From JBBRSD01 sp038245725 (GTDB taxonomy: Bacteria; Actinomycetota; Coriobacteriia; Anaerosomatales; JAAXUF01), in contig JBBRSD010000003.1 in assembly GCA_038245725.1 (NCBI GenBank), positions 124,001 through 188,000 of the forward strand: a stretch of DNA of 64,000 nucleotides. Reading direction: 5' to 3'. A program made the translations under genes and the position numbers. Positions 1 through 9,350 of the stretch are shown here, one piece after another; within the stretch, counting starts at the first letter, position 1; each line of letters starts with the position of its first letter. The notes below the pieces were generated by a model. The model saw only the letters and a program-made list of their open reading frames with translations, ran no database searches and was not told the DNA's origin.

Positions 1-2
1 GG

Positions 3-1376
3 CCGGAGTACGTCCGGCTCGGCGAGCTGCGAGGCCGTTTCCCAGCGATCCCGCTCATCGCCATGACGGCTACCGCCGACGATCAGACGCGCGAGGACGT
101 CCGTCAACGGCTGCACCTCACAGCGGCGCCGGTATTCTCGGCGGGGTTCGACCGGCCCAACATCCGCTACGCCGTCGTCGACAAGCGCTCGGGACCGGCG
201 CAGCTCGCCGCGTTCGTGGCTGGGCGGCCGGGTGACTCCGGCATCGTCTACTGCCTCTCGCGCAAGCGCGTAGAGGAGGTCGCGAAGCGGCTGCGCAAGG
301 AAGGCGTGGCGGCGTCGGCGTACCACGCGGGCCTGCCTTCGGCCGAGCGCACGCGGGTCCAGGATGCGTTCCTGCGCGACGACGTGCGCGTCGTGGTCGC
401 GACCGTTGCGTTCGGGATGGGCATCGACAAGCCCGACGTGCGCTTCGTGGTGCACTACGACATGCCGAAGAACATCGAAGGCTACTACCAGGAAACGGGC
501 CGAGCAGGCCGAGACGGGCTGCCCGCGGAAGCGCTCTGCCTCTTCGGCCTGCAGGATGCCGTGACCGCTCGCACGCTGATCGAGTACGGCAACAACCCCG
601 AGCAGGTGCGCGTCGAGCTGCACAAGCTCTCGGCGATGATCGCCTTCGCCGAGGCGACCACGTGTCGGCGCAAGGTGCTGCTGGGCTACTTCGGCGAGCA
701 CCTCGCCCAGGACTGCGGGAACTGCGACGTCTGCCTCGACCCGCCTCAGCTCTACGACGCCACGGTCGATGCGCAAAAGGCGCTCTCGGCGGTTGTGCGC
801 ACCACCGAGCGCTTCGGGATCGGCCACGTCATCGACGTGCTGCGCGGCCATGACACCGAGAAGATTCGCCAGTGGGGCCACGACCAGCTCAGCGTGCACG
901 GCATCGGCCTGGAGCTCTCGCGTGACGAGTGGACGAGCGTCATCCGCCAGCTGATCCACCATGGCTACCTGCGCCAGGACATCGCGGCATACTCAGCGCT
1001 CAAGCTGCAGAACGGGGCGCGCGAGGTGCTGCGCGGCGAGGTCGAGTTGCGCTTCGCCCGGCCGCGCGTGAAGCCGCCGAAAGAGGAGAAGAAGCCGAAG
1101 CGCAGCGCCGCTCTGGGCGGCTCGCGCGGTGTGGACGAGAACGGCATGGAAGTCGTCGTCGACGAGGAGCTCTTTGAGCGCCTCCGAGAGCTGCGCCGAA
1201 CCCTCGCCGCCGAGCAGGGCGTGCCGGCCTACGTCGTGTTCGGCGACCGCTCGCTCGCGGACATGGCCGCGAGCAAGCCTGCGACCCGCGAAGAGTTCCT
1301 CGGCTGCCACGGCGTGGGCAAGGCCAAGCTCGAGCGATACGGCGAGGCGTTCATCGAGGCAATCGCGGCGGGATGA
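3..1376 (+). CDS. recQ: ATP-dependent DNA helicase RecQ, C-terminal part (5' end outside window)
   Basis: The reading frame is open from the first bases of the window. The ATG at 63 is internal: the codons before it read PEYVRLGELRGRFPAIPLIA, which continue into the MTATAD motif of RecQ helicase domain 1. Helicase domain 2 follows, with IVYCLSRKRVEEVAKRL, VVVATVAFGMGIDKPDVR and the QETGRAGRDG motif. Next come the zinc-binding Cys cluster (CRRKVLLGYFGE then CGNCDVC), a winged-helix RQC region and a C-terminal HRDC domain ending in a helix-hairpin-like GCHGVGKAKLERYG. RecQ is a 3'-5' helicase that works in recombination and fork repair. The Walker A half is missing only because the window starts inside the gene. 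The next gene converges on it with a gap of 13 bases. Confidence 0.95.
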   Translation, partial: PEYVRLGELRGRFPAIPLIAMTATADDQTREDVRQRLHLTAAPVFSAGFDRPNIRYAVVDKRSGPAQLAAFVAGRPGDSGIVYCLSRKRVEEVAKRLRKEGVAASAYHAGLPSAERTRVQDAFLRDDVRVVVATVAFGMGIDKPDVRFVVHYDMPKNIEGYYQETGRAGRDGLPAEALCLFGLQDAVTARTLIEYGNNPEQVRVELHKLSAMIAFAEATTCRRKVLLGYFGEHLAQDCGNCDVCLDPPQLYDATVDAQKALSAVVRTTERFGIGHVIDVLRGHDTEKIRQWGHDQLSVHGIGLELSRDEWTSVIRQLIHHGYLRQDIAAYSALKLQNGAREVLRGEVELRFARPRVKPPKEEKKPKRSAALGGSRGVDENGMEVVVDEELFERLRELRRTLAAEQGVPAYVVFGDRSLADMAASKPATREEFLGCHGVGKAKLERYGEAFIEAIAAG

Positions 1377-1389
1377 CGCGAGACCCGGC

Positions 1390-4050
1390 CTACACCAGCT
1401 CCAACCTCACGGTCGTCACGCAGTCCACCGTATCCTCGACGATGAAGCCCAGCTCCTCGACCACCTTGAGCATGCGGCGGTTGCTCGATGAGATGTAGCC
1501 GCTGATCTCGCGCAGCCCCTTCTCCTCGGCGATTCCTATGATGATGTCGGTGAGCTTGAAGCCGAGACCTTTGCCCTGGAAGTCGTCGTGCACGACGACC
1601 GCGAACTCGCCCTTGCCACGGTCGGCTTCACCCATCAGGCGGCCGACACCGATGATCCGCTTCTTCTTGCCACGCGTGAGCTCGGCCACGATCGCCATCT
1701 CGCGGTCGTAATCGATGTTGGTGAAGCGTACGAGCATCTCGTGGTCGATGTTCACGAGGTTTTCGAAGAAGCGCCCGCGCAGCGTCTCCTCGGACATCGT
1801 CGCGAGCATCTCGGCCTCCATCGGCTCGTCTTCCGGCCGAATGGGGCGCAGGAGTATCTCGGTGCCGTCCGAAAGCTTCCACGGGGTGACGTAGCGCGTC
1901 GGGTAGGGGGTGATGACGAGGTGCGGCGCCTTCGGCTTGCCCGCAAGCACCGACTCGTCGATGACGATGCGGGCGTCAACGGCGCAGGCCTTGCCGCCGG
2001 CGACGACGACCGGGTTGATGTCGATCTCGGCGATCTCCGGGAAGTCGACCACGATATTGGAGAGCTCGATGAGGATCTCCTCGAGTTCGCCCAGGTTCGG
2101 GGTGACGACGCCACGCGGCGGCTTCTGCATCGACCGCAAGATGCGGGTCTCCTCCATCATCCGGCGCGCGAGCACCTGGTTGAGCGGCGGCAGGGCCACG
2201 GCGAAGTCGGCCAGCCCCTCAGCGCCCACGCCGCCCGCGCCGAACACGATCACAGAGCCGAACTGCCAGTCCTTCTTCATGCCGATGATTAGCTCGTAGT
2301 CGACGTTACGCACCATCTTCTGGACCGAAACGCCTTGAATCACGGCCTTGGGCGCGCGCTTCTTGACGGTGGCGAGCATGCGCGTGTAGGCCTGCTCGAG
2401 GTCGTAGGGCGAACACACGCCGGTCTCGACGCCGCCGACAGCGCTCTTGTGCGTGATGCCGTGGGACACGATCTTCAGCACCACCGGGAAGCCGATCTTG
2501 GTCGCGGCGGCCTGCGCCTCTTCGAGGCTCTCGACGAGGCGTTGCTCGACGACGGGGATGCCGTACGTCGTCACGAAGCGCTTGGACTCTTCCTCGGTCA
2601 GTACGAGACGCCCCTCGTGGGCGATGCGGCGTAGCATCGCCTGGAGGTTGTGCTTCGGGGGCGCCACGTCGATGGGGAGTTCGGCCGGCGTCTCGTAGAG
2701 CAGCTGCAGGTTGCCGGCGTATCTGTACATGCCGAGGTAGGTCTTCACCGCGTCTTCGGGCGTGTCGTAGCAGGGCACGCCGGCCGCGCGGAAGATGTCT
2801 CGGCCGTTTTCGACGGTCTTGCCGCCCATCAGCACGGTGATCACCGGCTTGGAGGCGTTCTTCGCGATCTCCGCGACCTGCTCGGCCATGGCGTCGGGTC
2901 GCGCGTTGCCTTGCGGCGTGTAGATGAGGAGCACTCCGTTGACCGAGGTGTCGGCCAGACAGGAGCGCAGGGCAGCGACGAACCGCTCGCTGCCCGCGTC
3001 TCCGAGAACGTCGACGGGGTTGGCGTGGCTCCAGTACGGCGGAAGTGCCGCGTTCAGTGTGGCGATGGTCTTCTCACCGAGTTCGGCGAGACGTCCGCCG
3101 TGCTCGACGAGCGCGTCGGTCGCCATCACGCCGAGGCCACCGGCGTTCGTGATGATCGCGACGTCAGGTCCCGTGGGCAGCCGCCGGGAGTCGAGGACTT
3201 CGGCGGCGTGGAACAGGTCGGCGACCTCGTGCACGCGCACGACGCCCACGCGGCGGAAGGCTGCCTCGTAGATTTCGTCGGCGCCAGCCATCGCGCCGGT
3301 GTGCGAAAGCGCTGCGCGAGCACTTTCGGAGTACCGGCCGGGCTTGAGCACGATGATGGGCTTGTTGCGCGCGAAACTGCGCGCCGCGCTCATGAAGCGT
3401 CGCGCGTTCCCGATGCTTTCCATGTAGATGAGGATGGCGCGGGTATGCCGGTCCTCGCCGAGAAAGTCGACGAGATCCGCGAAGTCGACGTCGACCATAG
3501 AGCCGACTGACGCGAACATCGAGAAGCCGACGTGCGCGCTCACGGCCCAGTCGAGCATACCGGTGCCGAGCGCCCCGCTCTGCGAGATCAGTGCGATGTC
3601 CCCAGCCTCCGGTTCCACCGAGAGGAACGAGGCGTTGAGCCCCACGCTCGGCCGGATTATGCCGAGGCAGTTCGGTCCGATGACGCGCATCGGGTAGTTG
3701 CGCAGCGTCTTCTTGATCCGGCGCTCGAGCGCGAAGCCTTCCTTGCCGGTCTCGCCGAACCCCGCCGACACGACGATCGCCCCGTGGACCCCCGCCTTGG
3801 CGCATTGCTCCAGAATGTCGGGGACGGTTGCCGCCGGAGTCGCTACCATCGCCAGGTCCACGGCTCCGGGGACGGCATCGATGGAAGGAAAGCACGGCAG
3901 ATCGAAGACGATCTCGTGCTTGGGATTGACCGGGAAGATCGAGCGGTCGCCCGAGCGCATCACGTTTTCCATGATGGTTCGTCCGACCGTGCCTTCCTGT
4001 TCCGTCGCGCCGATGACGGCGATAGTCTTGGGATCGAGCATTCGCTGCAT
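1390..4050 (-). CDS. ADP-forming acyl-CoA synthetase (fused alpha/beta) with C-terminal GNAT acetyltransferase domain
   Basis: The 886-residue protein begins at the ATG at 4050, preceded by GGAGGTGG; an upstream ATG in the same frame has no such site. Order of domains: CoA-binding Rossmann domain (MLDPKTIAVIGAT near residue 5), succinyl-CoA-synthetase-like domains (ISQSGALGTGML; ALSHTGAMAG around residues 245-255 with the His that is phosphorylated in ADP-forming acetyl-CoA synthetases), an ATP-grasp region (IGFPVVLKIVSHGITHKSAVGG), and a GNAT domain over the last ~170 residues (GKGEFAVVVHDDFQGKGLG). The same architecture occurs in Pat/PatZ protein lysine acetyltransferases, in which, as I recall, the synthetase half has lost the His. 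Here the His is kept, so acyl-CoA/ATP interconversion remains possible alongside protein acylation. It is divergent from an AcuC-like deacetylase. Confidence 0.88.
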   Translation of the reverse strand: MQRMLDPKTIAVIGATEQEGTVGRTIMENVMRSGDRSIFPVNPKHEIVFDLPCFPSIDAVPGAVDLAMVATPAATVPDILEQCAKAGVHGAIVVSAGFGETGKEGFALERRIKKTLRNYPMRVIGPNCLGIIRPSVGLNASFLSVEPEAGDIALISQSGALGTGMLDWAVSAHVGFSMFASVGSMVDVDFADLVDFLGEDRHTRAILIYMESIGNARRFMSAARSFARNKPIIVLKPGRYSESARAALSHTGAMAGADEIYEAAFRRVGVVRVHEVADLFHAAEVLDSRRLPTGPDVAIITNAGGLGVMATDALVEHGGRLAELGEKTIATLNAALPPYWSHANPVDVLGDAGSERFVAALRSCLADTSVNGVLLIYTPQGNARPDAMAEQVAEIAKNASKPVITVLMGGKTVENGRDIFRAAGVPCYDTPEDAVKTYLGMYRYAGNLQLLYETPAELPIDVAPPKHNLQAMLRRIAHEGRLVLTEEESKRFVTTYGIPVVEQRLVESLEEAQAAATKIGFPVVLKIVSHGITHKSAVGGVETGVCSPYDLEQAYTRMLATVKKRAPKAVIQGVSVQKMVRNVDYELIIGMKKDWQFGSVIVFGAGGVGAEGLADFAVALPPLNQVLARRMMEETRILRSMQKPPRGVVTPNLGELEEILIELSNIVVDFPEIAEIDINPVVVAGGKACAVDARIVIDESVLAGKPKAPHLVITPYPTRYVTPWKLSDGTEILLRPIRPEDEPMEAEMLATMSEETLRGRFFENLVNIDHEMLVRFTNIDYDREMAIVAELTRGKKKRIIGVGRLMGEADRGKGEFAVVVHDDFQGKGLGFKLTDIIIGIAEEKGLREISGYISSSNRRMLKVVEELGFIVEDTVDCVTTVRLELV

Positions 4051-4223
4051 GTGGGTCCACCTCCGTAAGGACTCTTCCCCTATTCGACGCCCCACAGAGG
4101 GCATCATCCAGCTGTTTCGCACGCGAGGTGTACGCGGCGACGTGTCTCGGGGACACTCTGGGCAGCGGTGCGTGCCCTTGCGGCCGCGGTCCGGGGAGCG
4201 GGCGTGAGTCGGAGGGAGGTCCG

Positions 4224-5384
4224 GTGGAGCGAGCGGCATTGATCTGGCGTCGTGATCTGGCCGCGTACGATCTCGGAGACGCCCACCCGCTCAACCCGCT
4301 TCGACTCACGCTGTCGGTCGAGCTCATGGACGCCTACGATCTTCTCGGCCGCTACACGGTGATCGAGCCGAGAAGTGCGACCGAACGTGAGCTGCTGCTC
4401 GTGCATTCGGAGGGCTACATCGAAGCGGTTCGCGCGGCAAGCGACTGGGGAGCCGGGCTGCCGCAGGGCGTGGGGCTCGGCACCGAGGACAACCCGATCT
4501 ATCCCGGCATGCACGACATCGCCGCGCTCACCTGCGGAGCGTCGATCGTGGGACTCGAAGAGGTCTTGTGCGGCCGCCGGCCGAAGACGTTCTCCATCGC
4601 GGGGGGCATGCACCACGCGCATCGCGGTCGCGCGGCGGGCTTCTCGGTGTACAACGATCCGTCGGTGGCCATCGCCGTCGCTCGCTCGAGCCGGCCGGGA
4701 CTCAAAGTGCTCTACATCGACCTCGACGCGCACCATGGCGACGGCGTCCAGGAGGTGTTTCTTGGCTCGGCCGAGGTCATGACAGTGTCGGTCCACGAGA
4801 GCGGGCTGCACGCGTTTCCCGGTACCGGCTTTCCGACGGAGATGGGCTACGACGAGGGCACCGGCTACGCGGTGAACGTGCCGATGCCGCTCAACGCCAC
4901 TGATGCGTGCTTCCGGCTCGCGATGGACCGCGTCGTCGTGCCGCTGGCGCGGGCTTTTCGTCCCGACGTGATCGTCGCGCAGCTGGGCGTCGACGCGCAC
5001 TACGCGGACCCGCAGACCGATCTCGGGCTCACGCTGCCCGGTTACCGCTCGCTCGTTCGCACGATCCTCGAGCTCGCCGACGAGCTCTGCGGCGGGCGCC
5101 TCGCGGCTCTCGGCGGCGGCGGCTACCACGTCGTCGAGGTCGTGCCGCTGGCGTGGACGTGGGTGATGGCGGCGTTGCTGGGCGTGGAGCTTGCCGATGA
5201 AGTCCCGGAGAGTTGGCGCGACCGCGTTCGCCCGCTGCTGCACGCGGAGCCGCCACGAACCCTCGGCGCGGGCGACCGGTTCGAACTCGCGCCCGAAGAG
5301 GCAGCACGCGCTCTGGAGATCACCGAGGCCGTCGTGGCAGAGGTGCGAGCTGCCGTGTTCCCGTACCACGGGCTGCGTCCGTAG
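4224..5384 (+). CDS. acuC: AcuC-like histone deacetylase family protein (lysine deacetylase)
   Basis: The 386-residue protein starts at GTG 4224, just after GGAGGGAGG; the longer frame back to 4128 lies in the divergent promoter region. It has the zinc-dependent arginase/deacetylase fold signatures: GGMHHAHRGRAAGF (paired active-site His), YIDLDAHHGDGVQEVF (metal-binding Asp and His), SVHESGLHAFPGTG, QLGVDAHYADPQTDLGLT and GGGGYHVVEV. AcuC enzymes remove acetyl groups from lysines, classically to reactivate acetyl-CoA synthetase in acetate metabolism. The divergent partner is an acyl-CoA synthetase fused to a GNAT domain, so the pair could form a write/erase acylation couple; that pairing is inferred from position only. 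All the family residues I can check are present. Confidence 0.9.
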   Translation: MERAALIWRRDLAAYDLGDAHPLNPLRLTLSVELMDAYDLLGRYTVIEPRSATERELLLVHSEGYIEAVRAASDWGAGLPQGVGLGTEDNPIYPGMHDIAALTCGASIVGLEEVLCGRRPKTFSIAGGMHHAHRGRAAGFSVYNDPSVAIAVARSSRPGLKVLYIDLDAHHGDGVQEVFLGSAEVMTVSVHESGLHAFPGTGFPTEMGYDEGTGYAVNVPMPLNATDACFRLAMDRVVVPLARAFRPDVIVAQLGVDAHYADPQTDLGLTLPGYRSLVRTILELADELCGGRLAALGGGGYHVVEVVPLAWTWVMAALLGVELADEVPESWRDRVRPLLHAEPPRTLGAGDRFELAPEEAARALEITEAVVAEVRAAVFPYHGLRP

Positions 5385-5527
5385 CACCCGCGCGACACCT
5401 CGCGCTGGGACCGACGTATCCAGCGCCCGCTGTGACTGGGCCGATTCCCCGTGGGTAACTACCCCCAGTACATACGTCCACCGGCGCGGCGATCCCGCGT
5501 CGGAACATCAGAAAGAGGTGGATTACC

Positions 5528-5923
5528 GTGGCTGGTCTCGGAGACATGATGATGGCTGGAGTGCTTCGTGCAGATGATCTGGGCCGCGCGAAGAAGTTCT
5601 ACGTGGATGTGCTGGGACTCACCCCTGGTGCCGACATCGGCCCCGGTCAGGTCATGCTCAGCGCCGGTATGGGTACCGCCGTCCTGATCTATGAGCGCCC
5701 CGGAATGCCCGCTCCGGAGAACACGACACTCGGTTTCGCAATCCCCGCCGACAAGTTCGACGCCGTCTTCGCCGAGCTGAAGAGCAAGGGCGTGATGTAC
5801 GAGGAGTACGACATGCCCGAGATGGGCGTGAAGACGGTTAACGGCGTCGCCGAGATGGACGGCATGAAGGCGGCATGGTTCAAGGACACCGAGGGCAACA
5901 TCCTCAACATCGTAGTGATGTAG
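5528..5923 (+). CDS. VOC (glyoxalase/bleomycin-resistance fold) family protein
   Basis: This 131-residue protein starts at GTG 5528 with GAAAGAGGTGG upstream. It shows the two beta-alpha-beta-beta-beta modules of the vicinal oxygen chelate fold: GVLRADDLGRAKKFYVDVLGLTP at the start and WFKDTEGNILNIVVM at the end. The strand-ending Glu expected as a metal ligand in the second module is not obvious (the segment reads DTEGNILNIVVM), so metal-dependent catalysis is uncertain. Substrate cannot be deduced. The gene stands alone between acuC and a convergent flavoprotein gene. Confidence 0.8.
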   Translation: MAGLGDMMMAGVLRADDLGRAKKFYVDVLGLTPGADIGPGQVMLSAGMGTAVLIYERPGMPAPENTTLGFAIPADKFDAVFAELKSKGVMYEEYDMPEMGVKTVNGVAEMDGMKAAWFKDTEGNILNIVVM

Positions 5924-5946
5924 CGCTCGCCGACTGGGTCGCGTCC

Positions 5947-7299
5947 TCACCCCAGCAGGTAGACGATCTCCGAGCTCGCCGTCGGGTACGCCCACACCAT
6001 CGACTTGAGTTCGTCGGCGGTGACACCGTGCGCGACGGCGAGCGCGAAGAGGTTCACGAGCTCCTCGGCATGATGGCCGAGGAGCTGCGCGCCGAGGATG
6101 CGCCCACTCCCGCGTTCGATCACCGTGATTGCGCCCGAATGGCGCACGCCCACACGCTGCGCGGACACCCACGACGAGGTGTCGGTCACGTTCACGTCGA
6201 CGTCGACGCCTTGTTGTGCGGCGGCGCCCTCAGTGAGGCCGACGGACGCGAGCGGCGGGTCGGCGAAGACGACCGAGGGCGGGGCAGACGCGTCGAAGGT
6301 CGCCGAGCCGGGCTCGATGATGTTGCGCACGGCGACCCGAGCTTGCGCGACGCCCACGGGCGTCAGCGGCTCGCCAAGAGCGGCCGAGTCCCCAGCAGCG
6401 TACACGCGCGGGTTGCTCGTCGAGCGCATAGTCGCGTCGACGCTCACGCCATTTCGCTCGAACGCGACTTCGCCCGCCTCGAGTGCGAGCGCGGCGAGGT
6501 CTGGCACGCGGCCGGCACCGTGCACGGCGAGGTCGCATGCGATCGCGCTGCCGTCAGCGAGCTCGACCGAGAGGTCGCCGCTCGGCGCCCGGCGCACCGA
6601 GCGCACTGGCGCCTCAAGCCGCACGTCGATACCGGACTCTCGGTAGCCATCGATGAGCCGGGCCACGAGCCGCGTGTCGAAGTGCGCAAGCGGAGTGGCG
6701 CTGCGGTGCGCGATCGTGACCCGTGCACCGGCGGCTGCGGCCATAGGCGCGAACTCGAAGCTGACATAGCCCCCGCCGATGAACACGACGCGCTTCGGCA
6801 TGCTCGGCAGCTCCATGAACGCCTCGGAGTCGATGACGAGCTCCTCACCCTCGATGCCGAGAGGAGCGGGTATCGCGCCCGTCGCGATCAGCACGGCGTT
6901 TGCGCGTACCGGGCTGCCGGCGATGTCGAGCGTGTCGGCTTCGGTGAAGCAGGCGGTCCCGTGAAACAGCGTCGCGCCGAGCTTGCCATACATCTCCTCG
7001 AAGAGAGCAGGCTCCGGCTCGGTGAACGTGCGCTTGAACTCGACGAGTCGCGACCAATCGAGCGCGGCGTGCCCGCTCACGCCGTTACCGGCCTGAGCCG
7101 ACACACGCCGGACGGCTTCGGCAGCAGCAAAGAGCACCTTCTTGGGCTCGCACCCGCGAAGAGCGCACGTGCCGCCGAATTCGCGCCGGTCGACCAGCGC
7201 GACCGAAAGCCCGGCAGCGAGCGCTTCCTCGACGGCGGTGCGCCCCGCAACGCCCGTTCCGATGATGACGAGATCGAAGGTGCGCAGCTGTGAAGCCAT
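5947..7299 (-). CDS. FAD-dependent pyridine nucleotide-disulfide oxidoreductase (glutathione reductase/MerA-like)
   Basis: The 450-residue protein has an N-terminal FAD-binding GTGVAGRTA motif, the redox-active disulfide GGTCALRGCEPKK (two Cys five residues apart), an NAD(P)-binding GGGYVSFEFA motif, the second FAD motif VYAAGDSA and a C-terminal dimerisation domain. The ATG at 7299 has AAGGAG nearby. In glutathione and lipoamide reductases the C-terminal active-site motif is HPTxxE; here it reads YPTASSE, so the catalytic His is replaced by Tyr. That substitution argues against a classical low-molecular-weight disulfide reductase and leaves the substrate open. It is monocistronic, divergent from the nine-haem cytochrome gene. 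Confidence 0.85.
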   Translation of the reverse strand: MASQLRTFDLVIIGTGVAGRTAVEEALAAGLSVALVDRREFGGTCALRGCEPKKVLFAAAEAVRRVSAQAGNGVSGHAALDWSRLVEFKRTFTEPEPALFEEMYGKLGATLFHGTACFTEADTLDIAGSPVRANAVLIATGAIPAPLGIEGEELVIDSEAFMELPSMPKRVVFIGGGYVSFEFAPMAAAAGARVTIAHRSATPLAHFDTRLVARLIDGYRESGIDVRLEAPVRSVRRAPSGDLSVELADGSAIACDLAVHGAGRVPDLAALALEAGEVAFERNGVSVDATMRSTSNPRVYAAGDSAALGEPLTPVGVAQARVAVRNIIEPGSATFDASAPPSVVFADPPLASVGLTEGAAAQQGVDVDVNVTDTSSWVSAQRVGVRHSGAITVIERGSGRILGAQLLGHHAEELVNLFALAVAHGVTADELKSMVWAYPTASSEIVYLLG

Positions 7300-7457
7300 A
7301 AGGACTCCTTGGCGGTTGGTGACGGCGATGAGCTTATGCCCGAACGGCAGATGTGCCGCGCAAAGGGCCCACGCAAACTACATTAAGTTCCGCTAAGTTG
7401 GCTCGAGAGTTGCGTTTAGACGACTGGCGGGACGTCTCCCGCCGGATTGGACATGCA

Positions 7458-9245
7458 GTGAGCGGCAAGGTCATAGGCGTTAGCGGCAGAGTGGCAGTGT
7501 TTCCGCTGGTCACAGCCTTGATGCTCTGCGTGTTCTTCGTCGCGTCCGCATTCGCATACTCGCCGCACATCAGCGCCACCGGGGTGACGTCGAGTTGCGC
7601 TTCGTGTCATAGCGCGCACTCAAGTGACGCCTCGCTCCTTCTTCGCACCGCAGGCGGCGGCCCTAGCCGCACGGCATCGTGCTTGAACTGCCACAACGGC
7701 ACCAACGCTGACGCATCCAACATTGCGAACGGTCCGGTCGACTCCTTCGGCCTGTCGAGCGGTCACACGATCGACGTCGGGACGACCAGTGCGGCGGGAA
7801 TCGGCGGCTGCGACACCTGCCACAACATCCACGGCGCCTCGTCTGACGCGCGGCGGATCCCGGCTCGGAAGATCAACGGCGTGGCCGTGACGTCGGCAGG
7901 CAAGCAGCTTTGCCTGGCGTGCCACGACGCCGGGGACTCGTGGTACGGCGCCGGTTATCCCTCGACCGCATCGCCCACGCGGGACGCCACCGGCTACCCG
8001 GTTTCGGGCACGTGGCCGGGGCCGAGTACGTACGCCTCGGAGACGAACGCGCATCGACTCATTCCCGAGACGACGCAGACCATAAGCCCCGGCGATCCGG
8101 TCGCCCGAGAGCAGGGTGACTGTCGCTATTGTCACGCCGCGCACGGCGGGAAGAACGCCTACGACGGCCTGCTCACAACGTTCACCGTGCCGTCGCAGTC
8201 CACTCTCGCCTCGGATCAAGCCGACGGCTCGTACGCGGCTTTGTGCTTCACGTGCCATGGCGGGCCGACACCGAACGGCTTTTCGACCGCGCCCGTCGAT
8301 ATCAAGCAGTTCGCAACCGCTGCCGGCGGCTCGAGCGGTCACTCGATCGTCACGAGCGGCGGTACGCTTCCCGTGGGTGCGCCGCTGCCGTGTTTCGAGT
8401 GCCACAACCCACACGGCTCGAAGCGGGGCAACGGCTCGCTCCTCTCCGATGAGCGCGGTGCGTCGCTCGCCACCACGAGCGCCGCCGGCGTCCGCGCGTT
8501 CTGTTTCACCTGCCACACCGCGAGCGACACCACGGCTGGTTGGGACAGCACCGCGCAGGCCTACGCCCCCGTCCCGTCGGCCGAGAAGATCGTCGGGTTG
8601 CCACGCGATGGCGGGGTTTTGCACCTGCCGGCGATCGACGGGCATGCCGAAAGCGACACAGTGTCGTGCTACGAGTGCCACGGCAACAGCTACGATTCGG
8701 GCGGCCGCAACGTGCACGACCCCGGCCAGGGAAGCTCGACCGCGTCTGCGACGGGTCCGTTGCTGGCGCTCGCGCCCAACGCCGTCGTGACGGGCGCCGT
8801 CCCTGCCACCATCTCGGTCGACGCGAGCGCCTCGTCGCAGCCGAGCGCGTCCGTGGCGGCGACCGGCTCGCTTGCGACGACCGACTCCCTGGCGGCGATC
8901 ATCACGCTGATGCCGACCGACACGACGCCGCCGCTGACCGTCTCGGATGCGGTTGCAACCTACACGCTCGCGGCGACCATCACGCTTTCCGCCGTAGACG
9001 ACACGGGTGGGACAGGTGTCGCCGAGACGTACTCGGCGCTCGATGGCGGTGATGTGACCACTGGCACGGTTGTGAGCACGTCGACCGCCGGTTCGCATAC
9101 GCTCACATTCTGGTCGGTCGATAGCGCGGGCAATGTGGAGCCGCCCACCACGGTGACCTTCTTCATCGTCGACCAGCAGGTGGTCTCTATGACCTCGGTG
9201 TTCGGGGTGCGGCAGGACTATTGGACGGGCGCGTACGGGACGTAG
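7458..9245 (+). CDS. Secreted nine-haem c-type cytochrome with C-terminal Ig-like domain
   Basis: Nine CXXCH haem-attachment motifs are visible in order: CASCH, CLNCH, CDTCH, CLACH, CRYCH, CFTCH, CFECH, CFTCH and CYECH, several in the CxxCHxxH form of the doubled-CXXCH family. A hydrophobic segment (VTALMLCVFFVASAFA) acts as a signal peptide or anchor. About 200 residues after the last haem carry no Cys and include an Ig-like beta-sandwich repeat ending in HTLTFWSVDSAGNVEPPTTVTFF, as found in bacterial surface proteins. The start is uncertain: GTG 7458 gives a normal signal peptide, while ATG 7353 in the same frame would add 35 residues. Probable role: extracellular electron transfer or storage at the cell surface. 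No accessory gene is next to it. Confidence 0.85.
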   Translation: MSGKVIGVSGRVAVFPLVTALMLCVFFVASAFAYSPHISATGVTSSCASCHSAHSSDASLLLRTAGGGPSRTASCLNCHNGTNADASNIANGPVDSFGLSSGHTIDVGTTSAAGIGGCDTCHNIHGASSDARRIPARKINGVAVTSAGKQLCLACHDAGDSWYGAGYPSTASPTRDATGYPVSGTWPGPSTYASETNAHRLIPETTQTISPGDPVAREQGDCRYCHAAHGGKNAYDGLLTTFTVPSQSTLASDQADGSYAALCFTCHGGPTPNGFSTAPVDIKQFATAAGGSSGHSIVTSGGTLPVGAPLPCFECHNPHGSKRGNGSLLSDERGASLATTSAAGVRAFCFTCHTASDTTAGWDSTAQAYAPVPSAEKIVGLPRDGGVLHLPAIDGHAESDTVSCYECHGNSYDSGGRNVHDPGQGSSTASATGPLLALAPNAVVTGAVPATISVDASASSQPSASVAATGSLATTDSLAAIITLMPTDTTPPLTVSDAVATYTLAATITLSAVDDTGGTGVAETYSALDGGDVTTGTVVSTSTAGSHTLTFWSVDSAGNVEPPTTVTFFIVDQQVVSMTSVFGVRQDYWTGAYGT

Positions 9246-9350
9246 CTGTCGTAGGCGCTGCCCTGACGGTCGCGAATTGCCGCGTGCGACTTCCCATCGT
9301 TTCTCGGGAACAAGCCAAACACACGGCCCACGCGACGAAGGGACCTTGCC

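Noticed and set aside
2650..3510. Plus-strand frame antisense to the acyl-CoA synthetase
   Set aside because: No domain or ribosome site; the opposite strand encodes a clear enzyme.
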